NCBI GenBank assembly: GCA_040752355.1
Contig: JBFMHE010000012.1
Span: 49,396 to 113,395, forward strand
DNA length: 64,000 nt
Direction of reading: 5' to 3'
From: Nitrospirota bacterium
GTDB lineage: Bacteria > Nitrospirota > Thermodesulfovibrionia > Thermodesulfovibrionales > Dissulfurispiraceae
The notes under the pieces were generated by a model. The model ran no database searches and was not told where the DNA came from. It saw only the letters and a list, made by a program, of their open reading frames with translations. This document shows positions 58,277 through 64,000 of the stretch, one piece after another. Every line of letters begins with the position of its first letter. The stretch's first letter is position 1. A program made the translations under genes and the position numbers.

Positions 58277-59238
58277 TGTCGAATTTCCTCTGGGTTCTTG
58301 TAGTAAATGTATTTATACTTGTTGTTTTCGTTCTTGACGATCGCCCGTATGGCATGGCCCGCCTTCTTGCCCGGGCTTATACCTTCGGCTTGAATGGTAA
58401 AGGCGGTCCCCGCGTCGTAGCTGAGATACGCCTGCATCGTGGAAGCGAGCCCTCCCAGCACTTCGCTGAGGTCCTGCGGCGTCTTGATCTCCCTGGTCTC
58501 CCTGAAAGAGATGATGCTGTCGGCGACATCCTCGGTCATCCCCGGGACCGCCATCAGGACCTCCCGGGGCGCTGCGTTCGCATTGATCTGGCCGCTCCCG
58601 GAATAGACGGTAACGAAATCGAACAACCCCTTCTTTTCGCCATTGCCGTAGAGCACCGCCGGTGATACACCCTTGACGAGGAGGAGCTCCTCGACGCTCT
58701 CCAAATTGGCGTTCTTGGGCGCATACGGGGCGGGGAGTGATTGATAGTAGGCGTCTTCAGCGCCGTTGAGGCGGACCAGGTCATCGCCGTCCTTCCAATC
58801 GAGTATGGCATCGACGATGGCGTCCGGCTCCTCGCCGTCTCTCCCCTTGATGCCGAGGTTCGTTATCAGATTTCTTAATACTATCTCAGATACGGCGTTG
58901 ATGTCTACCTTCCCCGACTCGCTGACGAGGCGGATCCTGCAAAGGCCCTTGCCGACCTCCACCTCGTGCGGTGTGCCGTCGATCTTCCAGGACTCCGCTA
59001 TCTCTTCGGTGAGGGCGTCACTCCTGTGCTTGTCCCGGTACACGAGCTCCACGATCCCGCGGGCGATCCCCCCCTCGGCGATGAACTTGTTCTCGACGCT
59101 CTCCTTGAAGGCGAGCGTCGAGAAGACCTCGGTCCGCGCCATCGAAGCGAAGGCGAAGGCGATGACGATCATGATGGTCAGAATCCACATCACCATGATG
59201 AGCACGATGCCTCTCTGGGAGCCGCTGCCGGCGACCAT
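58261..59238 (-). CDS. gspK: Type II secretion minor pseudopilin GspK
   Basis: 325 residues. Prepilin-like N-terminus QRGIVLIMVMWILTIMIVIAFAFASMARTE, then the large GspK domain (ISFRETREIKTPQDLSEVLG; SGKVDINAVSEIVLRNLITNLG; GQINANAAPREVLMAVPGMTEDVAD helix-hairpin-helix-like). Caps the pseudopilus tip with GspI and GspJ. Abuts gspJ and gspL. Confidence 0.92.
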   Translation of the reverse strand: MVAGSGSQRGIVLIMVMWILTIMIVIAFAFASMARTEVFSTLAFKESVENKFIAEGGIARGIVELVYRDKHRSDALTEEIAESWKIDGTPHEVEVGKGLCRIRLVSESGKVDINAVSEIVLRNLITNLGIKGRDGEEPDAIVDAILDWKDGDDLVRLNGAEDAYYQSLPAPYAPKNANLESVEELLLVKGVSPAVLYGNGEKKGLFDFVTVYSGSGQINANAAPREVLMAVPGMTEDVADSIISFRETREIKTPQDLSEVLGGLASTMQAYLSYDAGTAFTIQAEGISPGKKAGHAIRAIVKNENNKYKYIYYKNPEEIRQWKEQ

Positions 59239-59239
59239 G

Positions 59240-59935
59240 CTATTCCGCGCCTCCCGCCACGATGCCCGTCGTTGCCTGTGCGCTGCCGACCCGGAGCGGC
59301 ACGATCAATGACGAAGGGCCTGTTCCGTTGTCGACCGTAACCCTGATCTTGCCGGGGATGGTCTCCTCGCTCGTCCACTCTTCCACCCACTCGCCTTTTT
59401 CGTCCGTCGGCCCCTTGTAGAAGAATTCGAAAAAGATATCGCGCGCGTTGCCGATGAGCTTCGTCTCGCGCGATCGCCCCGTTACGGGATGAGTCTCCGC
59501 GGCCACGAGCGTCTTCCGGTCGCGCTCGCCCGTATCGACCCGGTAGGCGACCATGACATAGCCTCCCTCGTCTCCCCAGATCGAATAATGGGAGGGAAAC
59601 TCGAGGCGGGAGCGCTCCCCCTTGAACATGACCGCGCCCTCCTTGATCTGGTCGGAAGCTGTCCCGGCCGGAGGCGCAGGCGTCTCGGCCTGATTCAGGC
59701 CGGTCTCGATATTCTTTTTGAAGAAGGCCGACTGGATATGGGCGTCGATGATGCGCATCGAGGTGCGCAGCCGCTCCAGCGACTCCGCCTTGCGTTCCCC
59801 CGCTGCTACCGAACGCGACCCGATCTGCATCGCCCCTGCGGTGATAACGACGATGATGCCGATGAGCGTCACCGAGATCAGGAGCTCGAGGAGCGTGAAG
59901 CCCGCCTCCTTGTTTTCTGATTTTTCCCTTTGCAT
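59240..59935 (-). CDS. gspJ: Type II secretion minor pseudopilin GspJ
   Basis: 231 residues. Prepilin cleavage motif EAGFTLLELLISVTLIGIIVVITAGAMQIGSRSV, followed by a GspJ-type beta-rich domain (YVMVAYRVDTGERDRKTLVAAETHPVTGRSRETKLIGNARDIFFEFFYKG). Short 10-residue leader, unlike its neighbours gspI and gspH. Confidence 0.9.
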   Translation of the reverse strand: MQREKSENKEAGFTLLELLISVTLIGIIVVITAGAMQIGSRSVAAGERKAESLERLRTSMRIIDAHIQSAFFKKNIETGLNQAETPAPPAGTASDQIKEGAVMFKGERSRLEFPSHYSIWGDEGGYVMVAYRVDTGERDRKTLVAAETHPVTGRSRETKLIGNARDIFFEFFYKGPTDEKGEWVEEWTSEETIPGKIRVTVDNGTGPSSLIVPLRVGSAQATTGIVAGGAE

Positions 59936-59936
59936 G

Positions 59937-60401
59937 TTAAATTTTCTTGTCCATCATCTTCATGGTCGTGAGCGTGAGCGACCGCTGCCGGGGGCCCTTC
60001 TGCCACCGTACGGTGAGCCGCACCGTAAGGAGCTGCACATCGAGGCTTTCGGTCCTCGCCTCGTCGCTCCTCTCGACAGCGGCATCGACCAGATAGCCGT
60101 CCTCGGTCTGCATGCTCCAGGCGCTCTCCTCCAGCTCATCGTCATCGAGCATCTCGCGCATCAGGGACTCGGCCCTGGTCACTGCGGCGACATAATCTTC
60201 GGAGACAGCGAGCGAGTGCATATTGGCGGAGAAGAGCTGGAACACCACCACCAGCGCTATCCCGAGTATCGAAAGCGCCACGAGCGTCTCGAGGAGCGTG
60301 AAGCCCTCTTCCCTTCGGGAAGTGATGCGTGATGCGTAATGCGTAATGCGAAAAAACTTCAATTTTGGAATTGATAACAGCTGTCTTTTCTTATTTTCCA
60401 T
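59937..60401 (-). CDS. gspI: Type II secretion minor pseudopilin GspI with repeat-derived leader
   Basis: 154 residues. Class III signal REEGFTLLETLVALSILGIALVVVFQLFSANMHS, then GspI domain (RAESLMREML, TVRLTVRWQKGPRQRSLTLTTMK). The first 32 residues (KKRQLLSIPKLKFFRIT...) are encoded by a 109-bp inverted-repeat element also present in gspH and are unrelated to pseudopilins. This is a much longer leader than the usual 5-10 residues. ATG at 60401 has only a weak Shine-Dalgarno. Confidence 0.9.
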   Translation of the reverse strand: MENKKRQLLSIPKLKFFRITHYASRITSRREEGFTLLETLVALSILGIALVVVFQLFSANMHSLAVSEDYVAAVTRAESLMREMLDDDELEESAWSMQTEDGYLVDAAVERSDEARTESLDVQLLTVRLTVRWQKGPRQRSLTLTTMKMMDKKI

Positions 60402-60429
60402 TTTTTACTTTTACTCATCACGCATCACT
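60321..60429. repeat. 109-bp inverted-repeat element, copy A (in gspI leader)
   Basis: Perfect 14-bp terminal inverted repeats (AGTGATGCGTGATG at 60321 and complement at 60416-60429), with internal TGATGCG/TAATGCG heptamers. It covers the gspH-gspI junction. Confidence 0.9.
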
Positions 60430-60430
60430 T

Positions 60431-60940
60431 TTATTTTATCGTTACCGCGCCGATCACCGGGTCGGTCTCGATGCGCACGGTACGTTTGGGATTCGCCAGT
60501 ACGATGGTCCCGCCTTCCGCAGCGCCGATCGGCCTGAAGACGAACCGGTACTGTCCGGTCTCGAACGTCCCCTCTGCAGGATCGACCACGCTGACCGCCA
60601 CCTCCGGAGGGATCGCCTTGGAGCCGCGGCCTTCGATGCCGAAGCGCTTTGCGTCCATGTCGAGGGTCATCACCTGGCGTTCCCCGCTGATCACCGCGAG
60701 AGAACGCGCATAGCGGATTACTGCCGAGACCTCCCGGGCGGTGGCGTCGAGATTGCTCGACGGGAGCGCGTTCACCAGGAGCACCGTCGAAAGGCCGAGC
60801 ATGAGGGAGACGAGAAACATGACGATGATCAGCTCGAGGAGGGTAAAGCCCCTTCGGGAAGTGATGCGTGATGCGTGATACGTGATGCGAAAGAACTTCA
60901 ACTTTGGAACTGATAACAGCTGTCTTTTCTTATTATTCAC
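60431..60940 (-). CDS. gspH: Type II secretion pseudopilin GspH with repeat-derived leader
   Basis: 169 residues from GTG 60940. Class III signal SRRGFTLLELIIVMFLVSLMLGL, then GspH-type domain (LDATAREVSAVIRYARSLAVISGERQVMTLDMDAKRFGIEG). The leader (about 30 residues: KKRQLLSVPKLKFFRIT...) is encoded by copy B of the 109-bp element and is 80-90 percent identical to that of gspI by eye. No in-frame ATG closer to the cleavage site exists, so the element provides the start. Confidence 0.9.
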   Translation of the reverse strand: MNNKKRQLLSVPKLKFFRITYHASRITSRRGFTLLELIIVMFLVSLMLGLSTVLLVNALPSSNLDATAREVSAVIRYARSLAVISGERQVMTLDMDAKRFGIEGRGSKAIPPEVAVSVVDPAEGTFETGQYRFVFRPIGAAEGGTIVLANPKRTVRIETDPVIGAVTIK

Positions 60941-60968
60941 TTTTCACCTTCACGCATCACGCATTACT
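60860..60968. repeat. 109-bp inverted-repeat element, copy B (in gspH leader)
   Basis: Terminal inverted repeats of 18 bp with one mismatch (60860-60877 and 60951-60968). The same length and interior as copy A (TTGATAACAGCTGTCTTTTCTTATT-like core). It lies between the gspF stop and the gspH cleavage motif. Confidence 0.9.
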
Positions 60969-60977
60969 GATTACTTT

Positions 60978-62171
60978 CTAGAACGGCAGCTCGGAGATGC
61001 TGAATATCGCCATGAGCATCGAGAGGACGATGAAGGCGATCACCAGCCCCATGCCGAGGATCATCGCGGGCTCGAGGAAGCCCACGAACCGCTTGATCGC
61101 GACCTTCAGGCTCTTCTCGTACGTGGAGGCTACCTTGAGCAGCATGGTATCGAGCTGTCCCGTCTCCTCGCCCACCTTTATCATCGAGAGCGCCAGCGGG
61201 GGGAAGACGTTGGCGTCGGCGAGCGGCACGGCGAGCCCCTTTCCCTCTTTGGCGCCCTTGGCGACACCGTCGATCGCAGCGGATACGATCTGGTTGCTTA
61301 TCACGTCGCGGGCGTTGTTCAGCGCCTGGAGCAGCGGCACCCCGCTCTGGAGGAGCGTGCCGAGCGTCCTGCTGAACCGGGCGGTCTCGAGCTTCCGGAT
61401 GACCTCGCCCATCAGCCTGAGCTTGAACGCATCCCACGAGCGCCTTCCCTGCGGCGTCCTGATATACCGTTTGAAGAGCAGCCCGCCTGCCGCAGCAGAC
61501 GCCAGCGCCATCCACCAGTACGCCTTGAGCACACCGCTGAAGGCCAGGAGCAGCTGCGTCGAGACCGGCAGCGAGCTGCCGAGCTCGGCGAATATGGAAG
61601 AGAACTTGGGGAGCACGAAGGTGAGGAGCACGATGATGGACAAGCCGCCGGTGATCATGAGAATGGTCGGATAGATCATCGCGGAGAAGACATGGTCTTT
61701 CAGCTCCTTCGACGACTCGAGGAACTCGTTCAGCTTGTCGAGCACCACATCGAGCACGCCGCCCGCCTCGCCCGCCCGTATCATGTTGATGTATATCCTC
61801 GGGAATATCCTGGGCTGCTTCTGGAGCGCGTCGGAGAAGGAGCTCCCCTCCCTGATCGCCTTCAGCACCGCCTGGACGATCTCCTTCATCTCCTTGCTCT
61901 CGGAGATGTCCGCAATGATGTTGAGGCTCCGGTCGAGCGGCAGCCCTGCGCCGAGCAGCGCCGACAGTTCGGTGGTGAAGGTGAGGAGGTCGCCCTTCGA
62001 CGAACGCAGCGACAGGCGCCGCCTCCCTCCCTCGCGGGGGACCGTGATCTTGAGGGGAATGACCCCGGTGCTCCGCAGGCGCTCGACCGCCAGCTTTTCG
62101 TCGGCAGCCTCGATCACGCCCTCGACAAAGGCGCCCTCCCGCGTGGTCGCCCGGTACGAGAAGATCGCCAT
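60978..62171 (-). CDS. gspF: Type II secretion inner-membrane platform protein GspF
   Basis: 397 residues with two repeated cytoplasmic T2SSF domains and three transmembrane helices. FTTELSALLGAGLPLDRSLNIIAD, MIRAGEAGGVLDVVLDKLNEFLE, MIYPTILMITGGLSIIVLLTFVLPKF, FSRTLGTLLQSGVPLLQALNNARDV, MIKVGEETGQLDTML, and a C-terminal helix. Starts immediately after the gspE stop (TAA-ATG). Confidence 0.95.
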   Translation of the reverse strand: MAIFSYRATTREGAFVEGVIEAADEKLAVERLRSTGVIPLKITVPREGGRRRLSLRSSKGDLLTFTTELSALLGAGLPLDRSLNIIADISESKEMKEIVQAVLKAIREGSSFSDALQKQPRIFPRIYINMIRAGEAGGVLDVVLDKLNEFLESSKELKDHVFSAMIYPTILMITGGLSIIVLLTFVLPKFSSIFAELGSSLPVSTQLLLAFSGVLKAYWWMALASAAAGGLLFKRYIRTPQGRRSWDAFKLRLMGEVIRKLETARFSRTLGTLLQSGVPLLQALNNARDVISNQIVSAAIDGVAKGAKEGKGLAVPLADANVFPPLALSMIKVGEETGQLDTMLLKVASTYEKSLKVAIKRFVGFLEPAMILGMGLVIAFIVLSMLMAIFSISELPF

Positions 62172-63701
62172 TTACGCCTCCTGCGTCACCCTGAGCACTT
62201 CGCTCAGCGTCGTCATGCCTTCGGTCACCCTCCCGGCGCCGTATTCGAGGAGCGTCCGCATGCCGGCCTTCCGCGCCGCTGCCTTGAGCTGGCTGGAATC
62301 GACTTCCCTCAGCATGAGCTTGCGTATCTCCTCGCCGATGGTCAGCATCTCGTAGAGCCCGGTTCTGCCGTAGTATCCGGTGAACGAGCACCGCTCGCAC
62401 CCTCTGCCGTGGTAGAGCACCGCTGTCTCGGGGATGCCGAGCATCGCCAGCTCCTCCTTGCTCGGCCGCGACGGGTCTGCCTCCTTGCAGTCCGGACAGA
62501 TGACGCGAACCAGCCGCTGCGCGAGGATGCCGCGGATCGTCGAGGCGAGGAGGAATTTTTCGACCCCCATATCGAGGAGCCGCGTGATGGCGCTCGGAGC
62601 GTCGTTCGTATGGAGCGTGGAGAAGACGAGGTGACCGGTGAGCGCGGACTGAATCGCGATCTCGGCGGTCTCGATATCCCTGACCTCGCCGATCATGATG
62701 ATATCCGGGTCCTGCCTGACGATATGCCGGAGCGTATTGGCGAAGTTGAGCCCGATCTGGGGCTTCACCTGGATCTGGTTGATCCCTTTGAGCTGGTATT
62801 CGACAGGGTCCTCGACCGTGATGATCTTCTTGTCCGGCGAATTGATCTTGTCGAGCGCGCCGTAGAGGGTCGTCGTCTTTCCGCTTCCGGTCGGGCCGGT
62901 CACCAGGATGATGCCGTTCGGCTTCTTGATCAGCCCCGTGAAATCCGCAAGCGTCCTCACATCGAACCCGAGCACATCGAGATCGATGACGATCCCCTCT
63001 TTACGGAGTATCCTCATCACGATGCTCTCTCCGTAGAGGACCGGGATGGTCGAGACCCTGAGGTCGATCTCCCGCTCGCCCACCTTCAGTTTTATACGGC
63101 CGTCCTGGGGCAGCCGCTTTTCGGCGATATTGAGCTTCGCCATGATCTTCACTCGAGAGACGATCGCCGCCTGCAGCTTCTTCGGCACCGCCTCGATATC
63201 CTGCAGCACGCCGTCGATGCGGTAGCGCACCTTCAGCTCGTCTTCGAAGGGCTCGATATGGATATCGCTCGCCCTGCTCTCGACCGCCCTCGTGATGAGC
63301 ATGTTGACGAGCTTTATGATGGGCGCTTCCGAGGCGAGGTCCTTGAGATGGCCGATGTCTTCCTCCTCGTCCCTGAGGAACTCGACGCCCCTCTCCCCGA
63401 TATCCTCGATGATCCGGTTGATATTCTGCGACTCCTGCTCATAGAAGTTGGCGATATACTCGTCGATCGCCTCGCGGTCCGTAACGCAGACCATCACATC
63501 GGTGGAGAGGGCGATCTTGAGGGCGTCGATAGCCTCGCGGTCGTTGGGATTCGCCATGGCCACTTTGAGCAGATTGTTCTTGAACTCGAGCGGCACGATC
63601 CTGTTCTCCATGATGAACCGCGATGATATGCCGTTGAGCACGAGCGGAACCTTCGGGAGATCGTCGACCGTTATATACAGGGGGGACGGGTTGGTGGACA
63701 T
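62172..63701 (-). CDS. gspE: Type II secretion ATPase GspE
   Basis: 509 residues. N1/N2 domains (ITVDDLPKVPLVLNGISSRFIMENRIVPLEF), Walker A GPTGSGKTTT (about 275), Asp box ITVEDPVEYQL, Walker B IGEVRDIETAEIAIQSALTGHLVFSTLHTNDA, and zinc-binding four-Cys motif CPDC...CERC. Hexameric motor powering pseudopilus assembly; first gene of the operon. Confidence 0.96.
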   Translation of the reverse strand: MSTNPSPLYITVDDLPKVPLVLNGISSRFIMENRIVPLEFKNNLLKVAMANPNDREAIDALKIALSTDVMVCVTDREAIDEYIANFYEQESQNINRIIEDIGERGVEFLRDEEEDIGHLKDLASEAPIIKLVNMLITRAVESRASDIHIEPFEDELKVRYRIDGVLQDIEAVPKKLQAAIVSRVKIMAKLNIAEKRLPQDGRIKLKVGEREIDLRVSTIPVLYGESIVMRILRKEGIVIDLDVLGFDVRTLADFTGLIKKPNGIILVTGPTGSGKTTTLYGALDKINSPDKKIITVEDPVEYQLKGINQIQVKPQIGLNFANTLRHIVRQDPDIIMIGEVRDIETAEIAIQSALTGHLVFSTLHTNDAPSAITRLLDMGVEKFLLASTIRGILAQRLVRVICPDCKEADPSRPSKEELAMLGIPETAVLYHGRGCERCSFTGYYGRTGLYEMLTIGEEIRKLMLREVDSSQLKAAARKAGMRTLLEYGAGRVTEGMTTLSEVLRVTQEA

Positions 63702-63985
63702 AAGTAATTACACCCTATCTGCTGAGCCGTATTCGCTCGGTTGAGGGTCCATACGTTTTCCTCCGTGATCATGCAGCACCGCGTCGGGAGCGGCGCGTCG
63801 TGATGATGCAGCGGGCATGCGGTGCGCACACGAAACACGATGCTATGCGCTTGGCGTACAAACCTTTTTCAATTTACTAAGGTGTACGTAAGTAAGGCTA
63901 CATATCGGCGGCATAGCGAACAGAAGGAGCCTGGAAGAAATTACGAACAAGTCCAGGCAGCTTTTGCAGTGAACGGAGGAATCCT
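63702..63985. other. Non-coding region between gspE and a divergent gene
   Basis: About 284 bases. Contains GCCTGG ... CCAGGC inverted arms (63929-63956) and a TACGTA palindrome (63886-63891). No clear promoter, RNA or terminator recognised. Confidence 0.4.
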
Positions 63986-64000
63986 ATGACCTTATGCTTG
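63986..64000 (+). CDS. Start of an unidentified gene (cut by window end)
   Basis: ATG at 63986 with GGAGG six bases upstream (63975-63979); only five codons (MTLCL) are visible, too few to identify. Confidence 0.45.

Overview
The window reads as chromosomal DNA of a GC-rich, diderm, anaerobic or microaerophilic bacterium. The combination of a selenocysteine formate dehydrogenase, an aldehyde:ferredoxin oxidoreductase homologue, a tetraheme cytochrome c, Mla lipid transport, a type II secretion cluster and a bactofilin fits the Nitrospirota (Thermodesulfovibrionia-like) or a deltaproteobacterial-type lineage. This placement is inferred from gene content; no rRNA is present.

Left third (1-31 kb): Sec-containing periplasmic formate dehydrogenase (cut by the window edge); bactofilin + M23 peptidase overlapping purM; nadC; valS with a small repeat-rich protein; a receiver-domain protein; an iscR-tusA-iscS-iscU iron-sulfur operon whose IscS-like protein lacks the PLP lysine; a secreted beta-propeller/golvesin-domain protein; mlaEFDC; DUF190-crcB; prmA; a PhnD-like binding protein translationally coupled to a hybrid histidine kinase; ychF; tRNA-Ser(GCU); tilS; degP/htrA; hemW; a pyruvate-kinase-C-like protein; and an array of AACGCTAT-type repeats running into ribD.

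Middle (32.5-38 kb): an accessory island. Three AT-rich, mostly promoterless genes, a HigBA-type toxin-antitoxin pair, a methyltransferase and a membrane protein are separated by about 61-68 bp imperfect palindromes with the architecture of integron attC sites. The 5' end of each of three cassettes (TTCGGC, TTAGGGG, TTAGCTGG) matches the complement of the R'' box at that cassette's own 3' end, as expected for circularised cassettes. No integrase is visible, so this resembles a CALIN (attC cluster lacking an integrase). It has been damaged by a RAYT-derived miniature element, a 64-bp inverted-repeat element, an IS481/IS3-type transposase remnant and an intact RAYT with terminal inverted repeats.

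Right part (38-64 kb): tRNA-Val(GAC); a MurC/Mpl-like ligase; an AOR-family enzyme next to a class II aldolase-fold protein; a tetraheme cytochrome; the yceD-rpmF-plsX-fabH lipid operon; a membrane sensor kinase-like protein whose H-box histidine is Asp; a TVP38-family protein; a slipin; an AddA-like helicase-nuclease; YjbQ; small lipoproteins; a PRC-barrel protein; a PilZ protein; and a type II secretion operon gspE-F-H-I-J-K-L-M-C. That operon shows neither gspG nor gspD here. The gspH and gspI leader peptides are encoded by two copies of a 109-bp inverted-repeat element.

The observations most worth following are the attC cassette array, the mobile-repeat-derived prepilin leaders, the lysine-less IscS beside IscU, the very short or leaderless iscR and higB transcripts predicted from their promoters, and the Asp-for-His kinase.
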